Shown: positions 37,200-46,221 of the stretch, piece after piece
Position numbering within the stretch: position 1 is the first letter of the stretch
Layout of the letters: the number at the start of each line of letters is the position of its first letter
DNA from: Psychroflexus sp. ALD_RP9
GTDB taxonomy: Bacteria > Bacteroidota > Bacteroidia > Flavobacteriales > Flavobacteriaceae
Length of the DNA stretch: 64,000 nucleotides
Assembly (NCBI RefSeq): GCF_017311165.1
Contig: NZ_CP062973.1
Span: forward strand, 2,464,001 to 2,528,000
Reading direction: 5' to 3'
Program-made: the position numbers and the translations under genes
Notes under the pieces: model-generated
What the model saw: the letters and a program-made list of their open reading frames with translations, nothing else
Database searches by the model: none
What the model was told of the DNA's origin: nothing

Positions 37200-38630
37200 A
37201 TGAGATTTATTCTTATTATAATTTTTTGTGTTAGTTTGATCAGTTGTCAGAACTCAACTAAAAGCTCAAATAATAAGCAGACTAAACAAAAAACCATAGT
37301 TAAAAAAAGCCTTGAAGAGATTAAAAAAGATGGTAAACTGAAAGCCATAACAACTTATAGTGGTACAACCTATTTTTTATATAAAGGAAAACCTATGGGT
37401 TTTGAGTATGAGCTGTTAGAACGATTAGCAAAACATCTTGAACTTGAACTCGAAATGGTTATTGCGAAAGATGAAGACAGTTTAATTGACATGCTTAATG
37501 AAGGAAAAGGTGATTTAATAGCTTATGGTTATACCATTACAGAAGACCGCAAAAAGAAAGTGTCTTTTACAAAGCCTTTGTATACATCTCATCAGGTATT
37601 AATACAGCGAAAGCCCGATTATTGGAGGCAAATGAAAATTCATGAAATTAATGAGTATTTAGTTAAAGACCCTATTGAATTACTTGGTGACTCAGTGTCA
37701 GTAAAACTAAATTCATCTTATGCAAAACGCATTAAAAATTTATCTGATGAACTCGGTGGACAAATTTTCATAGACCCTATTCCTGGCGAAACATCTACCG
37801 ATAGTATTATTAAAATGCTAGTTGATAAAAAAATTGATTACACCATAGCAGACCAAAACATTGCTTTTATTAATGCCTCTTATTACCCTATTTTAGACAT
37901 AAGCACTAAAGTTAGCTTTGCACAACGTATAGCTTGGGCAACTCGGCCTAACAACCCTGAATTATTAGCAGAAATAAATAATTGGATAACCAACATAAAA
38001 AAAACAGTTGATTATCATGTAATTTATAATAAATATTACAAAAATAAACGTTTATATAAAAGGCGTGTTGTAAGTGATTTTTATAGCTTAAATGAAGGGA
38101 AAATAAGCCCGTACGACGATTTGATTAAAACCCAAGCTCAAAAACTTGGAATTGATTGGCGACTTTTAACTTCTTTAATGTATCAAGAATCACGATTTAA
38201 ACCTAATGAAGAGTCTTGGGTTGGTGCACAAGGTTTAATGCAGTTAATGCCCGCTACTGGTCGTGAATTAGGTGTAAAACAACCCTTTAATCCTAAAGAT
38301 AATATTCAAGGTGGCACAAAATATCTTGCACAACTACTCGAAGAATTTGAAGATGTTCCTGATAGTCTACAACGTATTAAATTTGCTTTAGCTTCTTACA
38401 ATTCTGGTTTATATCACGTTAAAGATGCTCAACGTTTAGCTGAAATAGAAAATCAAAACCCTAAAATGTGGGATAATAATGTTGAGGAAAGTATGCTTAA
38501 ATTAAGTTCGCCAAAATATTACAACAAAAAAGGTATTAAATATGGTTATGTTCGTGGTCGTGAACCTTACAACTACGTTAAAGAAATTATGGCAAGATAC
38601 GATCATTATAAACGATTTATAGACCAATAA
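37200..38630 (+). CDS. MltF-like lipoprotein lytic transglycosylase
   Basis: Outer-membrane lipoprotein (lipobox LISC, residues 14-17 counting from the ATG at 37200) of 476 residues. The N-terminal half is a solute-binding-protein-like domain (KAITTYSGTTYFLYKGKPMGFEYELLERLAK, about 45-285). The C-terminal half is an SLT transglycosylase with MYQESRFKPNEESWVGAQGLMQLMP, where the Glu of QESRF is catalytic, and the later ALASYNSGLYHV. This is the MltF layout: amino-acid or muropeptide binding tied to peptidoglycan cleavage. An upstream in-frame TTG (37182) would spoil the signal peptide. Confidence 0.92.
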   Translation: MRFILIIIFCVSLISCQNSTKSSNNKQTKQKTIVKKSLEEIKKDGKLKAITTYSGTTYFLYKGKPMGFEYELLERLAKHLELELEMVIAKDEDSLIDMLNEGKGDLIAYGYTITEDRKKKVSFTKPLYTSHQVLIQRKPDYWRQMKIHEINEYLVKDPIELLGDSVSVKLNSSYAKRIKNLSDELGGQIFIDPIPGETSTDSIIKMLVDKKIDYTIADQNIAFINASYYPILDISTKVSFAQRIAWATRPNNPELLAEINNWITNIKKTVDYHVIYNKYYKNKRLYKRRVVSDFYSLNEGKISPYDDLIKTQAQKLGIDWRLLTSLMYQESRFKPNEESWVGAQGLMQLMPATGRELGVKQPFNPKDNIQGGTKYLAQLLEEFEDVPDSLQRIKFALASYNSGLYHVKDAQRLAEIENQNPKMWDNNVEESMLKLSSPKYYNKKGIKYGYVRGREPYNYVKEIMARYDHYKRFIDQ

Positions 38631-38631
38631 T

Positions 38632-39090
38632 ATGGCAATTCCTCTAATAAGTATTCCACCAGCTGACCAAATTAAGTTAAAAGTTGAGCGCTCACTACGC
38701 CACTATAATAAACTTTTAAAAGAACTAAAAGATAAACCACTTGAACCAGATACAATTCATTTTATTGCAAATCAGATAACAACAATAGAAGCACTCAATT
38801 TTCAACTTAAAACCTCAAGTCGAAAAATTAAACAATCAAAACAACAACTCCTCACATATCTTCAAAAAAATGAAGGGATTTATCCTAAAAATCATTTTAT
38901 GAGTTTATATATGGCTGTAGGAATGACAGCTGTTGGGATACCTGCAGGTATTGTATTTAGTTTTTTGGTAAATAATACAGCTTTTATAGGTATTGGTTTA
39001 CCGATTGGTTTGTCTATAGGCTTAGCAATTGGGCATCAAAAAGACCTTAAAATTAAAGCCAAAGGAAAACAAATTAACTACGCGCTTTAA
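38632..39090 (+). CDS. Unknown protein with C-terminal membrane hairpin
   Basis: A 152-residue protein beginning 1 bp after the MltF-like stop. The first ~95 residues are basic and helical, with a KQSKQQLLTYLQK coiled-coil tendency; then come two hydrophobic stretches (about 92-112 and 118-136, glycine-rich IGIGLPIGLSIGLAIG). I do not recognise a family. Tight linkage suggests co-expression with the transglycosylase. Its end overlaps the convergent methyltransferase gene by 17 bp. Confidence 0.6.
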   Translation: MAIPLISIPPADQIKLKVERSLRHYNKLLKELKDKPLEPDTIHFIANQITTIEALNFQLKTSSRKIKQSKQQLLTYLQKNEGIYPKNHFMSLYMAVGMTAVGIPAGIVFSFLVNNTAFIGIGLPIGLSIGLAIGHQKDLKIKAKGKQINYAL

Positions 39091-39607
39091 TTTTTTGAAA
39101 TACATCCCATAAACAAACACCAACGCTTACCGAAATATTTAAAGAGTGCTTGGTTCCATATTGAGGGATTTCAATTACCGTATCGCAAACATCAATCACT
39201 TTTTGGCTAACACCTTTCACTTCATTTCCAAAAATTAAAGCAATAGGTTCTTCAATTTTTGGTTGAAAGTTATTAAGCATTGTAGCATTTTCAGTTTGTT
39301 CAATGGCAATTTTACGGTGGTGTTTTAAATATTCTAAGGCTTCTAAAGTTTCATTAAAATAGCGCCAGTTTACAGACTCAGTTGCTCCCAATGCTGTTTT
39401 AGTAATATCTTTATGTGGTGGTTGCGCTGTAATGCCACAAAGTATAATCTCTTCAACTAAAAAGGCATCAGCTGTTCTAAATACCGAACCAATGTTATTT
39501 AAACTTCTAATATTATCAAGTACGATAGTTATAGGCGTTTTTTTAGCCGATTTATAAGCGCTTGTGCTTAAACGGTTTAGTTCACTGTTTTTTAATTTTC
39601 TCATCAT
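39074..39607 (-). CDS. SpoU/TrmH-family RNA 2'-O-methyltransferase
   Basis: A 177-residue SPOUT methyltransferase: IVLDNIRSLNNIGSVFRTADAF (motif 1), ALIFGNEVKGVSQKVID (motif 2) and IPQYGTKHSLNISVSVGVCLWD (motif 3, knot). The compact size, without an L30e-like N-terminal domain, is TrmH/TrmL-like. Either of two adjacent ATG codons (39607 or 39604) may start it. The 5' end is divergent from mutS. The exact RNA target is not evident. Confidence 0.88.
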   Translation of the reverse strand: MMRKLKNSELNRLSTSAYKSAKKTPITIVLDNIRSLNNIGSVFRTADAFLVEEIILCGITAQPPHKDITKTALGATESVNWRYFNETLEALEYLKHHRKIAIEQTENATMLNNFQPKIEEPIALIFGNEVKGVSQKVIDVCDTVIEIPQYGTKHSLNISVSVGVCLWDVFQKIKARS

Positions 39608-39680
39608 TCAATTTTTAAAAGCCATAGCAATTTATTTTAATTTATTTGAGATATCTTATTTTAGCAAAAAATACTTCAAA

Positions 39681-42287
39681 TTGAGCAAGGCTAAAACTAA
39701 AACAGCAAAAATAACACCTTTAATGAAGCAATATAATGCTATAAAGGAAAAATATCCTGACGCCTTATTATTGTTTAGAGTTGGTGATTTTTACGAAACT
39801 TTTGGAGATGATGCTGTTAAAACAGCTCGTATTTTAAATATTGTTTTAACCAATCGTAATAATGGTAGTGAGCGAACAGAATTAGCTGGATTTCCACACC
39901 ACTCATTAAATACCTACTTGCCTAAATTAGTCCGCGCTGGTGAGCGTGTAGCAATTTGCGATCAACTCGAAAATCCGAGTCAAACTAAAAAAATAGTGAA
40001 GCGTGGCGTTACAGAATTAGTCACACCTGGTGTTTCTTATAACGATGAAGTTTTACAAAGTAAGTCTAATAACTTTTTAGCAGCGATTTACTGGAACAAA
40101 ACCGATTACGGTGTTGCTTTTCTAGATGCTTCAACTGGTGACTTTTTTACAGCTGAAGGCCAAAAAAATTATATAGACAAACTCTTGCAGAATTTTGAAC
40201 CTAGTGAAGTTTTAATTCCAAAACAATTCAAATCTGAACGTTTTAATTTATTCGATTCTAACTTAAACTTTTTCTTTTTAGATGATTGGGTGTTTAACTT
40301 CGATTATGCGCATGAAAGCCTTAATGAGCATTTTCAAACTAAAAGTTTAAAAGGCTTTGGAATAAGCGATTTTACAAACGGTATCATTGCAGCTTCTGCT
40401 GTGCTTCATTACCTGAATGAAACTAGAAACCAGCATAAAAAACATATTAGTTCTATTAAACGCCTTGTACAAGATGAATATGTTTGGATGGATCACTTCA
40501 CCATTAAAAATTTAGAATTATATCAAGGAAACGCAAGTAATGCCATTGGTTTAGTTAATGTCATAGACCATACAATTTCAGCTATGGGCAGCCGGATGCT
40601 TAAACGCTGGTTAGCGCTACCTCTTAAAACAAAAACAGCTATAGAGCAGCGCCATGACATTGTTCAAACCCTTTTACTTGATCCTAATATCCATGAAAAA
40701 ATTGTAAATCAGCTTCAACAAATTAATGACTTGGAGCGCTTAATTTCAAAAGTTTCAACTAATAAAATTACACCGCGTGAAACTTTGCAATTACAAACTT
40801 CATTAAATGCTGTTGCCGAAATTAAAAACTTATTGAGGCAACATGCGCAGAAAGAACTAAAAACTATTGGTGATACCTTAAACCCTTGTCATGAACTTCG
40901 CGAAACAATTTCAAAAGCCATTCATGAAGATGCACCCGTCAATATTTCAAAAGGTAATGCTATTGCAAAAGGATATTCTGATGAATTAGACGAATTGCGC
41001 CATTTGGCCAATTCAGGAAAATCTTACCTCGATGAAATGCTGAAGCGGGAAACTGAAGAAACAGGAATTTCAAGCTTGAAAATTGCTAGTAATAATGTGT
41101 TTGGCTATTATATTGAAGTTAGAAACACGCATAAAGATAAAGTTCCTGAAACATGGACACGGAAACAAACCTTAGTAAATAGTGAGCGTTACATTACCGA
41201 AGAACTTAAAAACTATGAAGCAAAAATTTTAGGTGCCGAAGAAAAAATTCAATTTTTAGAATTAGAGCTTTTCAATCAACTTGTTGAGTGGATTCAAAAC
41301 TATATAAAAGTGGTTCAAGAAAACGCAAGAATTATTGGCCAACTAGACTGCTTATGTGGCTTTGCGCAATTAGCCAAAACAGAGCATTATACTAAACCAG
41401 TGCTCGACGAAACTTTTGATATAGAAATTACTGAAGGTCGACATCCTGTTATAGAAAAACAACTTCCCGCTGGTGAACAATACATTAGCAACTCTATTAG
41501 CCTAAATCATGACCAACAACAAATTATTATGATTACAGGACCTAATATGAGTGGTAAATCAGCCATTTTAAGACAAACGGCATTAATTGTTTTACTCGCT
41601 CAAATTGGGTGCTTTGTACCAGCAAAAGCAGCAAGAATAGGTATTATTGATAAGTTATTTACGCGAGTTGGTGCCAGCGATAATATTTCTCAAGGCGAAT
41701 CTACATTCATGGTTGAGATGAATGAAACTGCAAGCATACTCAACAATTTATCAGATAGAAGCCTTATTATTTTAGATGAAATCGGTCGTGGAACAAGCAC
41801 TTATGATGGTATTTCAATCGCCTGGGCAATCAGTGAATTTTTACATAAACACCCTGCAAAACCTAAAACCCTTTTTGCAACGCATTACCACGAATTAAAC
41901 AGCATGGCTGATCGTTTTGAACGCATTAAAAACTTTAATGTTTCGGTAAAAGAATTAAAAGACCAGGTCTTGTTTTTGCGGAAGCTAGTTGAAGGTGGCA
42001 GTGCACACAGTTTTGGAATACATGTGGCTAAAATGGCTGGTATGCCCCAATTTGTATTACAAAAAGCTAATACTGTTTTAAAGAAGTTAGAAGAATCACG
42101 CACGTCTGAAGATATGGAAAAACAGCTTAATAATTTTCAAGATGAAGAACAACTCAGCTTTTTTAAACTGGATGATCCTTTATTAGAAGACATCAGAACT
42201 GAAATTGTTGACTTAGATATTAACACCTTAACCCCAGTTGAAGCTTTAATGAAGCTCAATGAAATTAAACGTAAAATTTCTAATTAG
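39681..42287 (+). CDS. mutS: DNA mismatch repair protein MutS, TTG start
   Basis: Mismatch-recognition ATPase of 868 residues. The mismatch-binding motif is in FRVGDFYETFGDDA near the N-terminus; connector, lever and clamp domains follow; the ATPase has TGPNMSGKSAILRQTA (Walker A), ILDEIGRGTSTYDG (Walker B) and FATHYHEL. The C-terminus has a short tail typical of dimer/tetramer contacts. Relatives start MSKxK..KxTPLMKQY, which corresponds to TTG at 39681 (then SKAKTKTAKITPLMKQYN). The 39-codon upstream extension lacks similarity and overlaps the trmH-like 5' end. Confidence 0.95.
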   Translation: MSKAKTKTAKITPLMKQYNAIKEKYPDALLLFRVGDFYETFGDDAVKTARILNIVLTNRNNGSERTELAGFPHHSLNTYLPKLVRAGERVAICDQLENPSQTKKIVKRGVTELVTPGVSYNDEVLQSKSNNFLAAIYWNKTDYGVAFLDASTGDFFTAEGQKNYIDKLLQNFEPSEVLIPKQFKSERFNLFDSNLNFFFLDDWVFNFDYAHESLNEHFQTKSLKGFGISDFTNGIIAASAVLHYLNETRNQHKKHISSIKRLVQDEYVWMDHFTIKNLELYQGNASNAIGLVNVIDHTISAMGSRMLKRWLALPLKTKTAIEQRHDIVQTLLLDPNIHEKIVNQLQQINDLERLISKVSTNKITPRETLQLQTSLNAVAEIKNLLRQHAQKELKTIGDTLNPCHELRETISKAIHEDAPVNISKGNAIAKGYSDELDELRHLANSGKSYLDEMLKRETEETGISSLKIASNNVFGYYIEVRNTHKDKVPETWTRKQTLVNSERYITEELKNYEAKILGAEEKIQFLELELFNQLVEWIQNYIKVVQENARIIGQLDCLCGFAQLAKTEHYTKPVLDETFDIEITEGRHPVIEKQLPAGEQYISNSISLNHDQQQIIMITGPNMSGKSAILRQTALIVLLAQIGCFVPAKAARIGIIDKLFTRVGASDNISQGESTFMVEMNETASILNNLSDRSLIILDEIGRGTSTYDGISIAWAISEFLHKHPAKPKTLFATHYHELNSMADRFERIKNFNVSVKELKDQVLFLRKLVEGGSAHSFGIHVAKMAGMPQFVLQKANTVLKKLEESRTSEDMEKQLNNFQDEEQLSFFKLDDPLLEDIRTEIVDLDINTLTPVEALMKLNEIKRKISN

Positions 42288-42476
42288 CGAAGTTTTTAAT
42301 TTGTTTGAAATAAAAAATATTCAAGCACTCTCAATTAATAAAATACTCTGCTAAGTTTTTATCCTTATTTCTTATCTAAATTAAGATTTAAGATTTAATT
42401 CGTATTATTGAAAACTTACATGATTTTTATAAACAAACTACGTTTATCTAACAAAGATTTTTCAAAATAACAAACA

Positions 42477-43865
42477 ATGAATAAAAAGGCCTTTTTAATA
42501 TTAATTACTAGTGTTTCAGCACTTGGCGGTTTACTTTTTGGATATGACACAGGCGTGATTAACGGCGCTCAATTTTTTTTAAGTAAATATTTTGAGTTAG
42601 ATCCTGGAATGAAAGGTTGGGTTGTGGCGAGTGCTTTATTAGGTTGCTTAGTTGGTGCCCTTTCTTCAGGTTTTTTAAACGCTCAATTTGGCAGAAAAAA
42701 CACCTTAATTCTTTCTGCTGTATTATTTACAATTTCTGCTTGGGGTTCTGGTATGCCATCATTACTTCCTGAAAGTGTAAGTCTATTAGTTCTTTTTAGA
42801 ATTATTGGTGGTGTTGGTATTGGTTTAGCTTCTATGTCTGCCCCGGTATATATTGCCGAAATTGCACCTTCAAAACAACGTGGTACTTTAGTAAGCTTTT
42901 ATCAACTAGCCATTGTTATAGGTTTTTTTGTGGTCTTTCTCGTGACATATTTTATCGGAAAAGATTTAACCGAAACTCAAAATATACAGTTCGGCTGGCG
43001 ACAAATGTTTTGGTCAGAGTTAATACCTTGTGCATTATTTTTACTAACCTTGTTCTTTGTTCCTAAAAGTCCTCGATGGCTGTATTTAAAAGGTCGAGAT
43101 ATAGAAGCCTTTAAAACATTGAAAAAAATTCATGGTGAAGTACTTGCTATAGATGAGCAACGGGAAATCAAAAAGTCTATTGAAAAAAATCAAAATCAAA
43201 ACAAACAGGTAAATTATTTTTCAAAAACCATACTTGGTATCATTATAATCGGTACGGTTTTTTCTATGATGCAGCAGTTCACTGGAATTAATGCAGTGTT
43301 ATATTACGGTGCTGATATTTTTGAAAAAGCACTTGGTTTTGGTAAAGATGATGTTTTGGCTCAACAAATCTTATTAGCTGGTGTTAATCTCGTATTTACT
43401 TTTGTTGCCATGTTTTCTGTAGATCGGTTTGGCCGCAAACCTTTAGTAATTATTGGTTGTGTCGGGATGATTATCGGCTTTTTATTACTGGGCTTGAGTT
43501 TAAAATATAATGCTGTTGGCTTGGTCTCATTAATTGGTGTATTGCTATTTATTGCTTCATTTGCAATGTCTATGGGACCAGTGGTTTGGGTAGTTTTATC
43601 AGAAATGTTTCCTAATCGCATTCGTAGTGTGGCCATGTCTGTGGCGGTGGCTGCACAATGGGGTTCTAATTATATTGTTTCGCAAAGTTTTCCTGTTGTC
43701 ATGGAAAGTGAACTTAACGAAAATACTTTCTGGAATGGCTCTCTGCCCTATTTTATCTTTATTGGATTTATGATATTCTTAATTATATTTATAGTTAAGT
43801 TTATTCCTGAAACTAAAGGTAAATCTTTAGAAGAACTTGAGAACATTTGGGAAAATAAATTGTAA
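42477..43865 (+). CDS. Sugar porter of the major facilitator superfamily
   Basis: A 462-residue, 12-helix proton-sugar symporter of the XylE/GalP type. Sugar-porter signatures: GGLLFGYDTGVINGA in helix 1, GRKNTLILSA after helix 2, PVYIAEIAPSKQRG after helix 4, PKSPRWLYLKGR after helix 6, QQFTGINAVLYYG in helix 7, DRFGRKPL, and the C-terminal PETKGKSLEELE. It is monocistronic; no sugar enzyme is adjacent, so the substrate is not given by context. Confidence 0.93.
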   Translation: MNKKAFLILITSVSALGGLLFGYDTGVINGAQFFLSKYFELDPGMKGWVVASALLGCLVGALSSGFLNAQFGRKNTLILSAVLFTISAWGSGMPSLLPESVSLLVLFRIIGGVGIGLASMSAPVYIAEIAPSKQRGTLVSFYQLAIVIGFFVVFLVTYFIGKDLTETQNIQFGWRQMFWSELIPCALFLLTLFFVPKSPRWLYLKGRDIEAFKTLKKIHGEVLAIDEQREIKKSIEKNQNQNKQVNYFSKTILGIIIIGTVFSMMQQFTGINAVLYYGADIFEKALGFGKDDVLAQQILLAGVNLVFTFVAMFSVDRFGRKPLVIIGCVGMIIGFLLLGLSLKYNAVGLVSLIGVLLFIASFAMSMGPVVWVVLSEMFPNRIRSVAMSVAVAAQWGSNYIVSQSFPVVMESELNENTFWNGSLPYFIFIGFMIFLIIFIVKFIPETKGKSLEELENIWENKL

Positions 43866-44070
43866 GCAACCTAAACGCTTCTGATTACTGATGCAAAATT
43901 TATGTATTTAAGCCTCAAATGTTTCGCTTGATTAGCTTTCTGCAAACATTATAAAGACGATTTATATATTTACTTTATTATTTTTGAAACTTTCATAAAG
44001 GCTAAGTTATTTTTAATCAAATAGATAGAATTTAAGTTGAAAATTAGTCATATTTTTTCATCATAATGCT

Positions 44071-44099
44071 TTGAAAAATGAAATAAAGGCTTAAATTTG
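44071..44099 (+). promoter_or_regulatory. Promoter of the tRNA-Gly gene
   Basis: TTG at 44071-44073, an 18-bp spacer, then TAAATTTG (44092-44099), a full match to the Bacteroidota promoter, with transcription expected to start about 20 bp before the tRNA. No comparable promoter is seen before tRNA-Leu. Confidence 0.7.
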
Positions 44100-44126
44100 C
44101 ACCCGCAATAAGTTCTTATAAATACT

Positions 44127-44198
44127 GCGAAAGTAGCTCAGGGGTAGAGCATCACCTTGCCAAGGTGAGGGTCGCGGGTTCAAATCCCGTCTTTCGCT
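44127..44198 (+). tRNA. tRNA-Gly (anticodon GCC)
   Basis: Cloverleaf with acceptor stem GCGAAAG / CTTTCGC, D arm with AGCTCAGGGGTAGAGC, anticodon stem TCACC / GGTGA around loop TTGCCAA (anticodon GCC), and T arm with GGGTTCAAATCCC. The discriminator is T; CCA is not encoded. Confidence 0.97.
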
Positions 44199-44313
44199 CA
44201 TAGATAAAAATTTTATTTAGTTTATCTAAGTAAAATTATGAGTTAAAAGAAGCGACCTTAGTCGCGCCCGCTAAAGTGGGTTCTCCCGATGCTTCGGGAC
44301 CGTCTTTCGCTCA
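44187..44313. repeat. Duplicated tRNA-Gly 3' end flanking a GC-rich triple-hairpin element
   Basis: The last bases of tRNA-Gly, CCGTCTTTCGCTCA (44187-44200), recur exactly at 44300-44313. Between them, after an AT-rich stretch, are three consecutive short inverted repeats in unusually GC-rich sequence: GCGAC/GTCGC (44252-44265), CCCGC/GTGGG (44267-44280, one G-T pair) and TCCCGA/TCGGGA (44284-44299). This looks like an interspersed palindromic element or integration remnant that copied the tRNA tail. Confidence 0.7.
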
Positions 44314-44324
44314 ATAAGTTATTC

Positions 44325-44409
44325 GCTCGGATGGTGGAATTGGTAGACACGTTGGACTTAAAATCCAATGACCATTGCGGTCGTGCGGGTTCAAGTCCCG
44401 CTCCGAGTA
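44325..44409 (+). tRNA. tRNA-Leu (anticodon TAA)
   Basis: Long-variable-arm tRNA. Acceptor GCTCGGA pairs with TCCGAGT (one G-U pair), D arm with GGTGGAATTGGTAGACAC, anticodon stem TTGGA / TCCAA around CTTAAAA (anticodon TAA), and T arm GGGTTCAAGTCCC. Confidence 0.97.
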
Positions 44410-44412
44410 CTT

Positions 44413-44449
44413 AAAGCCTTGTTAGTCTGTTGATTTTCAAGGCTTTTTT
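44413..44449 (+). terminator. Terminator after tRNA-Leu
   Basis: Stem AAAGCCTTG / CAAGGCTTT with a 16-nt loop, followed by a run of T, starting 3 bp after the tRNA. It probably ends the two-tRNA transcript. Confidence 0.85.
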
Positions 44450-44625
44450 GTTTTAAACCTCTTTTTTATCCCTGATTTGTACCTTATTTTGAACTAAATT
44501 TAAACGATAAGCTTTAACTTCTTAGCTGCAAGCCTCAAAACCCTAATCCAACTTACAACTAAATCAATTTTAACTTAATAACTTTGTCTTCTCTAAAAAC
44601 TACTTTTATTTAACCTGAAGTCATC

Positions 44626-45657
44626 ATGATTAAAAACAAAAAAGCCAAATGGATTGTTAGAGGCATTCTACTTGTTGGTACTGTAATTTCTTTATTTTTT
44701 GTGCCCTGGATTTTAGTCAAAGCGTGGCTGCTACCCTTACCAGATACGGTACAGGAACAAGTTGATGAGGCTATCGGGCATGGTTTTGATGGTATGATTG
44801 TATACATCGACCAAGCTGGCCAACCACCTCAATTTTACACTGGTGGATGGAATGACCGCTCAAAAAAAATCCCAGCCAAGCCAGAATCCTTGTTTAAAAT
44901 TGCTAGTATTAGCAAACTATATACGGCCGTGACCATGACTAAATTAGTGAATGAAAAACGCTTAGATTTTAATCAAGTACTCACTGATTTTCTTCCCGAA
45001 CTTAAAAACCGTATAGAATATGCCGATGATATTAGTTTAAAAATGATGATACAACATCGGTCTGGCATCCCAAACTACACAGACAATCCAAAATTTTGGG
45101 TCGATGAAGAAGCTAATAGTAAACACGCCTTAGATTTTGCCCTAGATTTACCTGCCCGATTTAAACCTGACCAAGCATACCACTACTCTAACACTAATTA
45201 TTTGTTGCTGCGCAAGATTATGGATCAAGTTTTAGGCTATAACCACCACGAATACATCAAAACTCATATTTTAGAACCTCTTCAGCTGCAAAACACTTTT
45301 TTTTCTATTAACGAAGTTAACTTAGACCATGTCATGAGTGGTTATTACGTTGGTTATGAAGATGATTTTAAATCCCGTGATAATGGTATGTTAGCCACTG
45401 CTGAAGATGTTGGTATTTTTATACGTGCTTTAAATGATGGCTCTGTTTTTAATGAAAGTGAACAAGAACTTTATCCTTATGAGTACGAGCATGGCGGTTT
45501 GGTGGTGGGCTACCAAAGTTTAGCCGAATATCACGAAGACCTTGATACTGTCGTGGTTCAATTTATAAACACTACCGATTTTGAAGGCTATGAATGGAAT
45601 TTATCTGAAATTACTATTAACCGAATAGTGAGCATCTTAAAACGCAACAACAACTAG
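44626..45657 (+). CDS. Class C beta-lactamase-like serine hydrolase
   Basis: A 343-residue membrane-anchored protein with one N-terminal span (about residues 9-30, GILLVGTVISLFFVPWILV). The penicillin-binding-protein fold follows, with FKIASISKLYTAV (SxxK motif), YHYSNTNYLLL (YxN motif) and YEHGGLVVGYQ (HxG motif). Such proteins are D-peptidases or esterases more often than true beta-lactamases. The gene has no obvious partner. A -7-like TAACTTTG at 44579-44586 may be its promoter. Confidence 0.88.
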   Translation: MIKNKKAKWIVRGILLVGTVISLFFVPWILVKAWLLPLPDTVQEQVDEAIGHGFDGMIVYIDQAGQPPQFYTGGWNDRSKKIPAKPESLFKIASISKLYTAVTMTKLVNEKRLDFNQVLTDFLPELKNRIEYADDISLKMMIQHRSGIPNYTDNPKFWVDEEANSKHALDFALDLPARFKPDQAYHYSNTNYLLLRKIMDQVLGYNHHEYIKTHILEPLQLQNTFFSINEVNLDHVMSGYYVGYEDDFKSRDNGMLATAEDVGIFIRALNDGSVFNESEQELYPYEYEHGGLVVGYQSLAEYHEDLDTVVVQFINTTDFEGYEWNLSEITINRIVSILKRNNN

Positions 45658-45714
45658 CCAAAACAAGACTTGCTTATAACCTTAATTGAAGTGATAATCC
45701 AAAAAGCATGACCA

Positions 45715-45855
45715 AGTCTACTTTAAAAAACTAGCTATAAATTAATGCTTAAAAGCGATAAAATAAAAACCAAAAGGTCATAACCAAAGTCTACTATATA
45801 AAAACCGGCTATAAATTGATGCTTAAAAGTGATAAAAACCAAGGGGTCATGACCC
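45715..45855. repeat. Tandem direct repeat of about 70 bp, two copies
   Basis: Copy 1 (45715-45786) and copy 2 (45787-45855) align along their length: both start AAGTCTACT, contain GCTATAAATT.ATGCTTAAAAG.GATAAAA, and end in a palindrome half-site. In copy 1 the end is the decayed CAAAAGGTCATAACC; in copy 2 it becomes the intact palindrome. No reading frame is supported. Confidence 0.75.
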
Positions 45856-45895
45856 CTTGAAGTTAAGACATGACCCTTAAAGATTTTTGATTTAT
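45840..45895. repeat. Palindrome copy 1 with short decayed array
   Basis: The perfect 20-bp palindrome CAAGGGGTCATGACCCCTTG lies at 45840-45859. It is followed by GAAGTTAAGACATGACCCTTA, a single degenerate second unit at about 21-bp spacing. It is intergenic, downstream of the restriction enzyme gene. Confidence 0.85.
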
Positions 45896-45935
45896 ATTTT
45901 ATCCTGAAAAGCCTCTATCTTTAACAAGATTCCCC

Positions 45936-45995
45936 CTACAATTTTAATTTCTTCATCTGTTAAGCTATACAACTCATAAAACATTTGGTCGATTT
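45936..45995 (-). pseudogene. Duplicated fragment of the restriction enzyme 3' end
   Basis: Sixty bp matching the true gene end at 46236-46295 at 55 of 60 positions, exactly 300 bp away. On the minus strand it would read DQMFYELYSLTDEEIKIV, compared with DQMVYELYGLTDEEIKIV in the intact gene. A second, more decayed copy starts near 46146 (CTACAATTTTTATTT). The fragments have no upstream open frame. Confidence 0.85.
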
Positions 45996-46011
45996 AAACT
46001 TCATTTAATAC

Positions 46012-46095
46012 CAAGGGGTCATGACCCCTTGAAGTTGAAGAACGATCCCTTGAAGTTGAGGAATAATTCCTTGAAGTTAAGGCATGACTCTTAAA
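46012..46095. repeat. Palindrome copy 2 with 21-bp tandem array
   Basis: The perfect palindrome CAAGGGGTCATGACCCCTTG at 46012-46031 is followed by units at 21-bp steps, whose CCCTTG cores begin at 46026, 46047, 46068 and (decayed) 46089, each followed by AAGTT(G/A)A(A/G)G. The sequence after the array (TTTTTGA... to CTACAATTTT) parallels that after copy 1, so the whole block has been duplicated. Confidence 0.85.
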
Positions 46096-46221
46096 GTTTT
46101 TGAAATGTACTATTTTGAAATATACCTGTCTTTATTAGGATTCTTCTACAATTTTTATTTATCTCGTCTCATTTTTGTTTTTATCAAGCGGTACTTGTGA
46201 ATCATCATTTAAATTTTGTAA

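Noticed and set aside
39564..39680. ATG-started extension of MutS
   Set aside because: The 39 extra residues do not resemble MutS and the sequence overlaps the 5' end of the divergent methyltransferase gene; TTG 39681 gives the family N-terminus.
45900..46220. Possible separate small gene downstream of the restriction enzyme
   Set aside because: Only decayed copies of the enzyme tail and palindromic repeats are present; no start or continuous frame.
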